This document shows, piece after piece, positions 1 through 10,889 of a DNA stretch of 64,000 nucleotides. Source of the stretch: Nonomuraea turcica. Lineage in GTDB: Bacteria > Actinomycetota > Actinomycetes > Streptosporangiales > Streptosporangiaceae. Every line of letters starts with the position of its first letter. Within the stretch, counting starts at the first letter, position 1. The DNA is taken from positions 1 through 64,000 of the forward strand of contig NZ_JAUZQF010000011.1 of NCBI RefSeq assembly GCF_030718205.1, written 5' to 3'. Position numbers and translations under genes: made by a program. The notes under the pieces were generated by a model. It ran no database searches, was not told where the DNA came from, and saw nothing but the letters and a program-made list of their open reading frames with translations.

Positions 1-2
1 GC

Positions 3-2702
<2,700 letters not shown>

Positions 2703-2719
2703 GCGCGTTAGAGCTTCAG

Positions 2720-2754
2720 GCCGTCCCGGCCGGTACCCGACCGGCCGGGACGGC
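2720..2754 (+). terminator. Hairpin terminator after rpoB
   Basis: A perfect 14-bp stem (arms 2720-2733 and 2741-2754) with a 7-base loop begins 18 bases after the rpoB stop codon. There is no T-run behind it, which is common in actinobacterial terminators. It lies between rpoB and the convergent small genes on the minus strand, so it may serve both directions. Confidence 0.75.
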
Positions 2755-2760
2755 TGGGAT

Positions 2761-2934
2761 TTAGGCCTGTTTTGAAGCACCGCGCATGTGCGCGACGCTG
2801 GCGGCGGGGCGGGCGGCGAGGTGACGGGCCTTGCCCCGCTGCGTGCACATGCCGGTCAGGATCTGGGTGAGCTGATCCGCGGTCAGGGTGCGCTCGGTGA
2901 TGATCGAGCGGAGGTGGGTGGTGGAGCGGATCAT
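2761..2934 (-). CDS. 57-residue hypothetical protein
   Basis: Small basic protein that I do not recognise. It has no membrane segment and no clear motif; the middle contains a short helix-like stretch, TLTADQLTQILTG. Its ATG overlaps the stop codon of the upstream membrane-protein gene (ATGA at 2931-2934), which implies translational coupling and is the main evidence that it is real. It ends just after the rpoB terminator and is convergent with rpoB. Confidence 0.5.
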   Translation of the reverse strand: MIRSTTHLRSIITERTLTADQLTQILTGMCTQRGKARHLAARPAASVAHMRGASKQA

Positions 2935-3158
2935 TTCCCGCGAGCGGTGTCGCGCCCGCTGCGCCACTTGGCGGCATGCGGCAGCACGAACAAGTACAGA
3001 CCAGTGAACAGGAGCAGGGCGAGCGGGAGCAGTGGCACGTAGGACACCCAGACGACAGGCTCCTCCTGTATCAGGGCGATGGTGGTGACGATGACGGTCA
3101 CCGTGAAGGCAATGGCCAGCCAGCGGTGTATCTGCCGAACCCACTTGTTCCCGTTCAT
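2931..3158 (-). CDS. Small two-helix membrane protein (PepSY-TM-like)
   Basis: A 75-residue protein with two predicted membrane helices (about residues 13-30 and 38-59) joined by a short loop. The opening RQIHRWLAIAF resembles the first helix of PepSY-associated membrane proteins, but no PepSY domain is present, so the function is unknown. An excellent ribosome binding site (AAAGGAGGT, complement of 3164-3172) sits 5 bases before the ATG. It is the first gene of a two-gene unit with the 57-residue protein, overlapping it by four bases. Confidence 0.7.
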   Translation of the reverse strand: MNGNKWVRQIHRWLAIAFTVTVIVTTIALIQEEPVVWVSYVPLLPLALLLFTGLYLFVLPHAAKWRSGRDTARGK

Positions 3159-3344
3159 TGAGGACCTCCTTTGAAGGCGCGCGACCCCAGGTCCCAGTGA
3201 GCCACCGGGTGGGGACGTTCAGCCGGTTGTAGACGTTGGTGATGGTCGACGGCAGCACCCAGACCTTTGTCGTGGGTGAGCCGATGCTCGGTGTGGCGAT
3301 CGAGGCTGAGACGCGGGAGCGCTGATCGGCACTCGCCGGGCGGG

Positions 3345-3755
3345 TCAGCGAAGCTCCTGGATGCGTACCTGGTTGCCCGCGGGATCGCGGAAGGCGCAGT
3401 CGCGAACGCCCCACGGCTGCTCGGTCGGCTCCTGGATGACGTCGGCGTCGGTGGCCTGCAGCTTCTCGAAGGTGCCGTCGAGGTCCCGGGTGGCCAGCAG
3501 GATCCAGCCGTAGGTGCCCTTGGCCATCATCTCGGTGATGGTGCGGCGCTCGTCGTCGGTGATGCCGGGATCGACGGCCGGGGGCGCCAGGAGGATGGAC
3601 GTGCCGGGCTGGCCGACAGGGCCGACGGTGATCCAGCGCATCGCGCCCTGTCCGACGTCGGTGCGAACTTCGAAGCCGAGGGTGTCGCGGTAGAAGGCCA
3701 GGGAGGCGTCCGGGTCCTCGTGCGGGAGGACGGTCGTGTGAATGGTGATGTCCAT
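3345..3755 (-). CDS. VOC family (glyoxalase-like) protein
   Basis: A 136-residue protein of the vicinal-oxygen-chelate superfamily, which includes glyoxalases, ring-cleavage dioxygenases and antibiotic-binding proteins. The opening beta-strand TIHTTVLPHEDPDASLAFYR and the closing CAFRDPAGNQVRIQEL are the family's two typical ends. A single cytoplasmic fold of normal length is complete. The ATG at 3755 is chosen because family members start immediately before the first strand. It lies next to a second, damaged VOC gene on the same strand. The substrate cannot be deduced. Confidence 0.85.
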   Translation of the reverse strand: MDITIHTTVLPHEDPDASLAFYRDTLGFEVRTDVGQGAMRWITVGPVGQPGTSILLAPPAVDPGITDDERRTITEMMAKGTYGWILLATRDLDGTFEKLQATDADVIQEPTEQPWGVRDCAFRDPAGNQVRIQELR

Positions 3756-3916
3756 GGCCGTCACGTTAGCTGCGGCCCGCTGACCAGCGCTTCTCGATTC
3801 CTGATCGGTCTGGTCACCTGGCTCACCACTCGTCGTGGGCTGTCCGTACCGGCAAGACGCCCGACCAGGCCACCGCCTCTGAGGAGAGCCGCACCTGACA
3901 GACATCCGTTCACGGA

Positions 3917-4293
3917 TCAGCCGCTCAAGCGCCGGCGCAGCAGGCAGAACTCGTTGCCCTCCGGTCGGCCAGGACGTACCAGGATTCCTCGCCCGTCTGA
4001 CCCACGTCGGCGGGCTTGGCGCCGACAGCCAGCAGGCGCTCGAGCTCTTCATCCTGGTCACGATCGGTGGGGTTCACGTCGATATGCAGCGGCAGCTTGC
4101 CGGCCTTCGGCTGGTCGGTCGGACTGAAGACGATCGTCGGCTGGAGTCCGCCGAAGCCTTCGTCCTCAGGACCGATCTCGACGCTGTTCTCGACCCGATC
4201 GAGGACGACGTAGCCAAGCACGTCACACCAGAACGCGGCAAGGAGTTCAGGGTCTCGACTGTCGATCACCAGTTCACTGATACGGCATGCCAT
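3917..4293 (-). pseudogene. VOC family protein with a C-terminal frameshift
   Basis: The first ~108 residues (ending WYVLAD) read as a normal VOC/glyoxalase-like protein. The conserved closing motif PEGNEFCLL then continues in another frame. One base is missing around 3961-3963, where a C in a CC/CCC run would restore the frame down to a stop at 3917-3919. As written, the unshifted frame runs to 3925 with a non-homologous tail. The gene overlaps the upstream hydrolase gene by about 20 bases and was probably the last gene of the MFS-hydrolase operon. It is either recently inactivated or carries a sequencing indel. Confidence 0.75.
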
Positions 4294-5032
4294 GCGGTTG
4301 CCGGTACCCGCCTCGGAGCTCGCCCATGCGCGCGCCGAGCCGATGGCAACCGGCCGCGAAGTCCGTGAGGGTGCGGGAGAACAGCCCCGGGTGCTCGAGG
4401 TTCCACAGGTGGCCGGCGTCGGGCACCAGGCGCAGCTCCGCGCCGGGGACGGCGGCGGCGATCCGCCTGGCGTGGGCGATGTTGGGCCTGTCCTTCTCGC
4501 CGCTCAGCACCAGGGTCGGCACGCCGATCTCGCCCAGCCGGGGCAGCAGGTCGAGGTGACCCAGCTCGCGCAGCCCGGCCAGCAGGGTCCGCTTGCCGGC
4601 CCGGCGCAGGTCGTCCACGGCGGTGGCCACGTACTCAGGGCGGCCGCCCGAATACATGCCCTTGAACATCCCGGCCAGCACGTCGGCGGGCAGCAGACCC
4701 ATGATGGCCCGCTGCACCGCGTCCGTCCTGGCCGGCTTGGCGGAGGCTCCGGAGACGACCAGCCCGGCCAGCCGTTCCTGGACGGCCAGTGCCGTCAGCA
4801 GGGCGACGGTGCCGCCGCCGGAGATGCCGACCAGGTGTACGGGCTCGGGCTGCGCGATGATCACCTCACTGATGGCGGCGGTGGCGCGGTCAAGGGTCAG
4901 CGGGCCGGGGGTGTCGCCGTGGCCGGGCAGTTCGGGGGCGATGATCCGGTGTTCGGCGCCGAGGGCGTCGATCTGGGGTTGCCAGGCGCGGGGCCCCGAT
5001 CCGAAAGCATGGATCAGTACGAAGGCTGACAT
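4274..5032 (-). CDS. Alpha/beta hydrolase
   Basis: A 252-residue cytoplasmic alpha/beta-hydrolase. The nucleophile elbow is G-I-S71-G-G, the acid is probably D201 in SGEKDRPN, and the catalytic histidine is H228 in DAGHLW. The N-terminal strand FVLIHAFGSG carries the oxyanion-hole HAFG. The fold is like small esterases and salicylate/methyl-ester esterases. The stop overlaps the downstream VOC gene and the start lies 19 bases inside the end of the upstream MFS gene, so all three are probably co-transcribed. The substrate is unknown. Confidence 0.88.
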   Translation of the reverse strand: MSAFVLIHAFGSGPRAWQPQIDALGAEHRIIAPELPGHGDTPGPLTLDRATAAISEVIIAQPEPVHLVGISGGGTVALLTALAVQERLAGLVVSGASAKPARTDAVQRAIMGLLPADVLAGMFKGMYSGGRPEYVATAVDDLRRAGKRTLLAGLRELGHLDLLPRLGEIGVPTLVLSGEKDRPNIAHARRIAAAVPGAELRLVPDAGHLWNLEHPGLFSRTLTDFAAGCHRLGARMGELRGGYRQPHGMPYQ

Positions 5033-6282
5033 GGCTTCTCCAAGTCTTGAGGTGCGGAAATATGCTGACCGGTGCCGGACATGGTGCGCCTGCGGATCGG
5101 GCCCGCGATGAGGAGCGCGCCCAAGGCCGAGAGCGCGCCGACGAGGCCGATGACGTTCCACAACATCTGCGGCCCCAGCGGGAGCAGCGCGGTGCCGAGC
5201 ACCGGCGCGACGACCGCGCCCGCCGCCCAGCACATGCCGGAGACGCCGGCGTAGGTGCCCTGCTGTTCCGGAGGTGCGAGTGCCGCCACGATCGTGGGCA
5301 GGGTGCCTGCGATGACGATCTCCCCGGCGGTCCAGACCGCCACCGTGAGCGCGAGCCCGCGCACGTCGTGCACGAGCGCGGTGAGTGCGAAACCCGCCGC
5401 CACGAGTGCGGTGCCGGTGGCCAGGACGCGGCAGGGATCCCGCCGCGCCAGCCACGCTCCGGTCAGCGGCTGAACGGCAATGATCAGGATGCCGTTGAGC
5501 GCCATGGCCAGGCCGAAGTGCGTACGGCTGACGCCCTGCCCGGCCATGGCCAGCGGAAGGGTGGTGAACGCCTGGGCGTACAGCACGCCGTAGGCCATGG
5601 TCACGGCGCAGACGGCGAGCATCAGCCGGTCCCGCCGTACCGCTTGCAGGCCGGCGGCCGGCGCGGGTCCCGCGCTGGGGCGGGACTCCGGCACGGTACG
5701 CCACACCACGGCGGCGAAGGCCACCGCGACGGCCGCGTTCACGCCGAAGATCGCATGCGTGCCCTGATCGGCGAGCCGGCCGCCCACGACCATCGCGACG
5801 GAATAGCCGAGGTTCACTGCCCAGAAGAGCAGCCCGTACGCCCTCGGGCGCAGCGCGTACGGGACGAGGTCGGCCACCATCGCCTGCGAGGCCGGACGGT
5901 ACGACTCGATGGTCAGCCCGAGCAGGAACGCGGTCGCCGCCACGACGGGGAACCCGCTCGCGGCGCCGAGGCCGGCCATCGCGGCGGAGGCGGCGAGCAT
6001 GCCGCCGGTGAGCGTGATCCGGCGGCCGAACCGGTCGGCCAGCCAGCCGGCGAGCACATGGGACAGCAGCGAGCCGGCGCCGAAGGCCGTCATGACGGCG
6101 CCGGCCTGCGGGAGCGTGAAGCCCTGGACCTGGACCAGGTACACCGACAGGAACGGCTGCACGATCGCGCCGGTGCGGTTGATGACGGTGCCGAGCCAGA
6201 GCATCCAGAACGGGCGCGGTAACGACAGCGGGCCCGGGGGTTCCGGGGACGTCCGCGAGGTGAGGACTGCCATGGCGTTCAT
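5014..6282 (-). CDS. MFS transporter
   Basis: A 422-residue major facilitator with about 12 membrane segments. The loop between helices 2 and 3 carries the family signature GWLADRFGRR. Length and layout fit proton-driven drug/metabolite exporters. An alternative ATG three residues downstream (6273) is equally possible. The gene heads the MFS-hydrolase-VOC operon and is divergent from the ArsR-type regulator, with only 39 bases between the two starts, so regulation by that neighbour is likely. Confidence 0.88.
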   Translation of the reverse strand: MNAMAVLTSRTSPEPPGPLSLPRPFWMLWLGTVINRTGAIVQPFLSVYLVQVQGFTLPQAGAVMTAFGAGSLLSHVLAGWLADRFGRRITLTGGMLAASAAMAGLGAASGFPVVAATAFLLGLTIESYRPASQAMVADLVPYALRPRAYGLLFWAVNLGYSVAMVVGGRLADQGTHAIFGVNAAVAVAFAAVVWRTVPESRPSAGPAPAAGLQAVRRDRLMLAVCAVTMAYGVLYAQAFTTLPLAMAGQGVSRTHFGLAMALNGILIIAVQPLTGAWLARRDPCRVLATGTALVAAGFALTALVHDVRGLALTVAVWTAGEIVIAGTLPTIVAALAPPEQQGTYAGVSGMCWAAGAVVAPVLGTALLPLGPQMLWNVIGLVGALSALGALLIAGPIRRRTMSGTGQHISAPQDLEKPCQPSY

Positions 6283-6321
6283 GGTTGACCCGGGGACCTG
6301 GAACCCCTAAATGTTTAATCC

Positions 6322-7308
6322 GTGGCTGAATCCTCGTCATCCTCGTTCGCCGAGTTCGACTTCACCTCTGTCGATCTCGCCAGGGTGAGGTTCGCCTTCT
6401 CGCCGGTGTCGGAGGCGGTCGCGAGCCTGCGCGTGTTGCAGGACCCCAGTCGGCAGGCGATGCATCTGCCGTGGATCCGGGCGGTCCGTCCCCGGCTCGC
6501 CGGGCTGGATCTGCGGCTGCTGTTCGCGCTGGTCCCGCTCGGCCCGTACTTCGCCGACTTCCTGACGCCCCCGCCCGCCACCCCGTTGCCGGACATCGCC
6601 GCCGAACTGGAGCTGGTCGGCGCGGCCGACCTGGACGAGGCCGTCTCCGAGGCCCGGCGGCTTCCCGGCGCCGACAGCCCGGTCGTGCGGGAGTTCCTCG
6701 ACGACCCGGCGGCCGGTGTCGCGCGGGCGGTCGCCGAGCTGCGCTTGTACTGGGACGCGGCGATGGACAGATTCTGGCCGCAGATCCGCGGGCTGTTCGA
6801 GTCGGAGGTGCTGCGCCGTTCCCGGCAGCTGGCACGTGACGGCGCCGGTTCGATGTTCAACGACCTACACGAGAACATCACCTGGAGCGCGGGCCGCCTT
6901 CGCGTGCGGACCCGTGCTTGGCGGCGCAGCGGGCCGATCAGCGGCGACGGCATGATCCTGATCCCGAGCGTCTTCCACTGGCCGGACACGACCGTGATGG
7001 CCGAGCCGTACCAGCCGAACCTGGTCTATCCCGTGCCCGGCGTCGGCACGATCTGGTCGCAAGGGGCCGTGCCCACCCCCGATGCGCTGGACGCCCTCAT
7101 CGGACGAACCCGCGCCCGGATCCTCGTCACTCTCAGCGACGCGGCCACGACGACCATCCTGGCGCGGCGGCTGGCGATGGCGCCCGGCGCGGTCAGCCAG
7201 CACCTGGCGGTGCTGCGACGGAGCGGGCTGATCACGCGACGCCGCAGCGGTCGCGAGGTCTTCTATGAACGATCCCAGCTGGGCGACACGCTCTGCGCCG
7301 CCTCCTGA
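6322..7308 (+). CDS. DUF5937/ArsR-type transcriptional regulator
   Basis: A 328-residue regulator with an N-terminal ligand/dimer domain of the DUF5937 kind (about residues 15-250) and a C-terminal winged helix (about 255-325) containing MAPGAVSQHLAVLRRSGLI. Starts at GTG. The core motif ILIPSVFHW recurs as VLIPSYFCW in the second protein of this type at 26859-27896. Divergent from the MFS operon, probably its repressor. A short TAAA-N2-TTTA element in the 39-base gap could be part of the operator, but this is weak. Confidence 0.82.
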   Translation: MAESSSSSFAEFDFTSVDLARVRFAFSPVSEAVASLRVLQDPSRQAMHLPWIRAVRPRLAGLDLRLLFALVPLGPYFADFLTPPPATPLPDIAAELELVGAADLDEAVSEARRLPGADSPVVREFLDDPAAGVARAVAELRLYWDAAMDRFWPQIRGLFESEVLRRSRQLARDGAGSMFNDLHENITWSAGRLRVRTRAWRRSGPISGDGMILIPSVFHWPDTTVMAEPYQPNLVYPVPGVGTIWSQGAVPTPDALDALIGRTRARILVTLSDAATTTILARRLAMAPGAVSQHLAVLRRSGLITRRRSGREVFYERSQLGDTLCAAS

Positions 7309-7413
7309 GACCCACCTTCGCATTCCTATCGGTGCTCCCGGAACTCCGGGTCGAACTCCCTTAGACGCCCCTCGGAGAAACGCAAATGACGGGCAAGGGG
7401 CTCGAGCGCAAGA

Positions 7414-8001
7414 ATGCGTCCCATGTCTCAGGCGATACTGCGAACCGACCGCATCAAGCTTGTTCCACTGTCCGACGAGCACCTCGAGCACGAGATCGAA
7501 CTCGACGCTGACCCTGAGGTCATGCGTTACCTCGGTAACGGCCGTGCTCGTAGCCGTGAGGAAGTTGAGGTCCTCCACCGCCGGCGGCTTGCGGTCGCGA
7601 GCCGCGTTGCGGGACTTGGCTTCTGGGTCGGTTTCGTAGACGGACAGTTCGTTGGCTGGTGGATCCTGGAAACACCGGAGCGCATCGACCAAGGCCCGGT
7701 TGAAGGACAGGCTGAACTCGGATACCGGCTCCTGCGTCACCGCTGGCGCCAGGGATTGGCCAGTGAGGGAGCCCGTGAGCTCATTCGGCACGGGTTCGAA
7801 GATCTCGAACTGACCCGCATCTTCGCCGAAACCATGGCAGTCAACACCGCCTCCCGCGCGACGATGGCCGCACTTGGCATGCAGCACATCCGTACGTTCC
7901 ACATGGATTGGGAAGAACCGCTCCCAGGCAGCCATCTTGGTGACGTCGAGTACGCGATTACTCGGGAGCAATGGCTCGCTCACCGAGCGACCAATACTTG
8001 A
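7414..8001 (+). CDS. GNAT family N-acetyltransferase (RimJ/RimL-like)
   Basis: A 195-residue acetyltransferase of the RimJ/RimL-like GNAT type. It opens ILRTDRIKLVPLSDEHLE, and the acetyl-CoA-binding region is ELGYRLLRHRWRQGLASEGA, with the C-terminal MAVNTASRATMAALGM typical of the group. An alternative start three codons in (7423) is possible; neither has a clear ribosome binding site. It stands alone. The acceptor (protein N-terminus, antibiotic or metabolite) cannot be told. Confidence 0.85.
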   Translation: MRPMSQAILRTDRIKLVPLSDEHLEHEIELDADPEVMRYLGNGRARSREEVEVLHRRRLAVASRVAGLGFWVGFVDGQFVGWWILETPERIDQGPVEGQAELGYRLLRHRWRQGLASEGARELIRHGFEDLELTRIFAETMAVNTASRATMAALGMQHIRTFHMDWEEPLPGSHLGDVEYAITREQWLAHRATNT

Positions 8002-8076
8002 GGGCTCGTCAAAAGACCTCGCTGGTTTCCGCGTTACCGTCAGCTGGCCGGTGTGATGGTTCATGTCGGTGGCGGT

Positions 8077-8176
8077 GAGGGGAAGGAACGCGTGCGTGAC
8101 CCTAACCGGTCCGTACACCTTGGTGTCGTAGACGGAACCGTACGGCGTCGGTCACGGACTCGTCCGAGGTCACGTC
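8077..8176 (-). pseudogene. SDR (short-chain dehydrogenase) gene remnant
   Basis: Two pieces of an SDR protein are joined here. DVTSDESVTDAVR, which normally precedes the NNAG motif, runs straight into VYDTKVYGPVRVTHAFLPL, which normally lies about 40 residues later, with a frame change between them. The NNAG and YxxxK parts are absent. The piece abuts the 3' end of the hydrolase remnant on the same strand. I read it as a deletion scar of a former SDR gene. The sequence further left (8002-8076) gives no recognisable protein. Confidence 0.5.
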
Positions 8177-8189
8177 CAGGGGGACTCAC

Positions 8190-8839
8190 CAGAGAGTCCT
8201 CGGAGGCCGGCACATCCCCGTGCTTGCCGGGGTTGGCGTGGAGCGTCTTCTCAGCCGAGGCCAGGGCGTCGAACAGTGCCAGGGCCTCCTCGCGCGGCAC
8301 CCGTTCGTCGTCCCACTGCATCAGGAACTGCACGGGAACGGTGACCCCGGCGGCGGCCTCGGCCGAGGCCAACGACGTCCCGTTCAGCCCCAGCACCGCC
8401 GCGCGGATCCGCGGTTCGGCGGCGACCAGCGGAATGCCGAGAGCGCAGCCCAGCGACATGCCCAGTAACCCACTGGGCCCAGGTCCCCGAGCGCGTCCAG
8501 GACCGAGCGCCATTCCGGGACGGTCTGGGCGGCCAGCAGCGTGTGGAGCTCGGCCAGCAGCGGGACCGGGTCGCCCGCGTCCGCCATGCGGGCCTGCATC
8601 TCGGTGATGATCCGGTCGTGTTCGGCGGTCTTGGGCCGGTCGCCGTGAGCCGGGGCGTCGATGGCCGCCGCCGCGAAACCGCACTCGGCCGCCAGCCGGA
8701 GGGCGCGGCCCACGACACCAGGAGCCTGCTTGTGCTGTCCGCCGCCGTGTCCGATGAGGATCAGGGCACAGGGTTCAGCGTCTGCCGGCGTCCACAGCAC
8801 GCCGGGGATCTCACCGAGAGTGAAGGATCGTTCGGTGAC
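8190..8839 (-). pseudogene. Alpha/beta hydrolase (dienelactone-hydrolase-like) pseudogene
   Basis: An intact-looking N-terminal half (HGGG oxyanion motif in ILIGHGGGQHK, then DAPAHGDR) ends at LGPVGYW, and the family continuation GMSLGCALGIPLVAAEPRIR follows in another frame. One G is missing near 8462-8465 (TGGG where TGGGG is expected). The N-terminal frame extends to about 8839 without an ATG; GTG at 8800 lies too far inside, and the expected start position holds GTC. The C-terminus stops being family-like after HGDVPA. Start, middle and end are all damaged, so this is more than a single read error. Confidence 0.75.
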
Positions 8840-8902
8840 GCCGTCGGTCGACGCCTGCGAGGTGGCGCTGCTTCTGCGAATCCGGCAATGAAGGAGGAAC
8901 GA

Positions 8903-9682
8903 CTAGAGGTGTTCTGCGGGGATCGCTTCGTATTCCTTGCGGAGAGTCTCGAAGATCGGATGGTCTGCGGGCAGAGCGACGTCGTCGATGACGCTTATGG
9001 GGCGCACGCCGATCGCGGCGTTGGTTGCGAAGGCGGCCTGCATCCTCGGGATGTCGTCGACGTGGATGAGGGCGGTGCTCGTCCGGTCGTGGACCTGCTG
9101 GAGCAGCCGCATAGTGATTCCGTCCAAGATGTCGCCGCTCGGCCAGACGACCCGTTCTCCGTCGTAGAAGCCGACGTTCCAGGTCGTCCCTTCCGCAACG
9201 AGGGACGCCTGGTCGATGAGCAGCGCGTCATCGAATCCGTCGAGCTGAGCCGTTCGGCGGTTACGCAGCACGCCGAACAGGCCCACGTTCTTCACCTGCG
9301 GTAGATCACGCTGGTACCTGACCGTCTGAACACGCATCGGAGACAGCGGGAGGGCACCCGCCGGCCGAGTGGTGACCAGGATTCGAGGGTGCGCCGTAGC
9401 CCCTGGATGGCTCAGCTCCAGGTCGGGGTCGAAGACGGTGACTCGCACGACGATCGAGCCGTCCACGTCTTCTACTGCTTGCCGAACGTACTCACGCACC
9501 CGTTCGCGGTCCAGGTGAGCTGCGAAGATGAGGCGACAGTCGCGATCAAGTCGCTCCAAATGGTGTGTAAGGCCACGGATGCGCCCATTTTCCATACGCA
9601 TCGTGGTGAAGTGGCCGTAGTTGACGAACCCCAGGGCTAGCAGTGTGTCGGGAGTGACAGGTGCCCCATCGAGTAGCGCCAT
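8903..9682 (-). CDS. Class IV aminotransferase-like PLP enzyme
   Basis: A 259-residue fold-type IV PLP protein (branched-chain aminotransferase/aminodeoxychorismate lyase family). K131 in QVKNVGLFG is at the position of the PLP lysine, and the segment GFDDALLIDQASLVAEGTTWN is the family's cofactor-binding signature. ATG at 9682 is preferred because the family start (MALLDGAPV) fits and upstream residues are not family-like. A paralogue lies at 35692-36492, sharing HxERL, FDDA and SGDILDGITM/EAEMLGGITM-type motifs. The substrate is unknown. It stands alone between the hydrolase remnant and the phosphotransferase gene. Confidence 0.85.
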   Translation of the reverse strand: MALLDGAPVTPDTLLALGFVNYGHFTTMRMENGRIRGLTHHLERLDRDCRLIFAAHLDRERVREYVRQAVEDVDGSIVVRVTVFDPDLELSHPGATAHPRILVTTRPAGALPLSPMRVQTVRYQRDLPQVKNVGLFGVLRNRRTAQLDGFDDALLIDQASLVAEGTTWNVGFYDGERVVWPSGDILDGITMRLLQQVHDRTSTALIHVDDIPRMQAAFATNAAIGVRPISVIDDVALPADHPIFETLRKEYEAIPAEHL

Positions 9683-9793
9683 GGCGCGAGTATGACACGG
9701 CCGCGAACGCCTGAAGCGTTCGGCCCCAGCCGGCGGCCGCGAGCGCGCCACCGCCTGGCGTGGAGCGGCGGTCCGATACGTGGGCGGAGGAGT

Positions 9794-10333
9794 CTACGCC
9801 TGGCACCGCATGTGGGCGGCGATCCTCTGCGCACACACCAGGGCCTCGGTATGTGTGGTGTCCACCTCCACGTCATAGACCACACCCTGGTGGACCAGCT
9901 CCGCCTGCGACACCGCCATTCCCCGGACCCGGTCCCCCCGGGCGACCTCGCGGCCCGCTGCGACCGAGCTCTCACACCGTACGCCGACCCACAGCACGTC
10001 CAGCCCGGCAAAAACCTTCTGCCATCGCTGCTGGGACCCTGCTCCACCGAGGAAGACGTCATCCACGATCACCCGCGCGCCCGCCCGGGCCGTTGCGGCG
10101 ATGCCCTCCATCCACGCCGCTTGCAGCGCCATGAACTCCGGACCGACATTCACCCCACCGTCCGGCGCGAACTCGATCCCGGCAGCTGATGCCTGCATGG
10201 AGGCGGGCATTGCGTCGATCAGTGCGTCGACACCGAAGGCAAGCCATGGATCCGGCAGGACGGCCTGGAGACAGCGGGCGATTCCCGACTTTCCCGAACT
10301 GGAGCCGCCATTCAGAACGATCACCTGAGTCAC
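9794..10333 (-). CDS. Chloramphenicol phosphotransferase-like protein
   Basis: A 179-residue P-loop kinase that matches the chloramphenicol 3-O-phosphotransferase of Streptomyces venezuelae over its whole length, as far as I recall that sequence. The Walker A is GGSSSGKS (residues 9-16), the proposed catalytic aspartate is D36 in FGVDALID, and the family motifs IEFAPDGG, VDDVFLGG and YDVEVDTTH are all present. The family phosphorylates chloramphenicol, inactivating it, and the best-known member protects the producer. No phenicol biosynthetic gene is visible nearby, so this is a stand-alone resistance-type gene. Confidence 0.85.
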   Translation of the reverse strand: MTQVIVLNGGSSSGKSGIARCLQAVLPDPWLAFGVDALIDAMPASMQASAAGIEFAPDGGVNVGPEFMALQAAWMEGIAATARAGARVIVDDVFLGGAGSQQRWQKVFAGLDVLWVGVRCESSVAAGREVARGDRVRGMAVSQAELVHQGVVYDVEVDTTHTEALVCAQRIAAHMRCQA

Positions 10334-10396
10334 CGGCCCACACTAGAAGCCCGTGCCCAGGATCCGAAAATGCTTTTCCAGCGGGCGTCGAGCGGA

Positions 10397-10513
10397 TCAG
10401 TCACGCTCCTGAGAAATCAGTGTGCGAAGCTCCTTTTGCGCATAGAAGGCGGACCCGGTCAGGAGAAGCAGCCCTGACAGCACGCCGCTCAAACGTTGCT
10501 GCGGGGCATTCAT
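10397..10513 (-). CDS. 38-residue single-helix peptide
   Basis: A tiny protein with one hydrophobic stretch (about residues 9-25, SGVLSGLLLLTGSAFYA) and a charged C-terminus. Its ATG overlaps the stop codon of the repaired HicB-like frame by one base (TGATG at 10511-10515), which suggests coupling. I do not recognise it. It could be a membrane-active or regulatory peptide of the same small unit, or a chance frame; only the overlap speaks for it. Confidence 0.4.
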   Translation of the reverse strand: MNAPQQRLSGVLSGLLLLTGSAFYAQKELRTLISQERD

Positions 10514-10889
10514 CAGGCGCTGACCTTCAACTGATGGACGCGCTGCTTGGACAGCCCCATGACACGTGCGGTGTCGGGCTCCGACCAGTGGCTCGTGAGT
10601 GCCTTTGCGACCGTGACGGCCAGCTCCGCGGCACGCTGGCGTGAGCCTCGGCCAGCTCCTTCTCATGGTGGTATTCGGCTACCAAACCGGCCACGTCCTC
10701 TGGTAGGTCGAACACAAAGTCCACGCCGGGAGGGGCTTCAGGCCAAGCCCAGGCGTGGATCTCCGCCAGATCACGCTCCATCTGCGACAAGGAGCTCGCC
10801 ACGCCGACGCCCTCGGTCTCCCCTGTCGGGCAACGAGACACCCAGCGCCCGTTCTCGTAGGTGATGACATAGGTGATCGTCTTGCTCAT
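10513..10889 (-). pseudogene. HicB-like protein with C-terminal helix-turn-helix, frameshifted
   Basis: Begins MSKTITYVITYENGRWVSRC, an N-terminal HicB-type strand pattern, with ATG at 10889 overlapping the upstream stop (ATGA). After EYHHEKELAEAHA the sensible continuation RAAELAVTVAKALTSHWSEP and the helix-turn-helix tail MGLSKQRVHQLKVSA lie in another frame. One base is missing near 10635-10640. The repaired protein is about 125 residues and would end at 10513. HicB-type proteins are usually antitoxins that bind DNA. As written, the unshifted frame ends at 10527 without the DNA-binding tail. Confidence 0.65.

Noticed and set aside
3181..3330. Possible remnant of a carboxymuconolactone-decarboxylase-like gene (minus strand, TNVYNRLNVPTRWL)
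   Set aside because: Only about 20 suggestive residues, no start and no further family segments.
6305..6321. TAAA-N2-TTTA in the gap between the MFS and regulator genes
   Set aside because: Arms of four bases are too short to call an operator without more copies.
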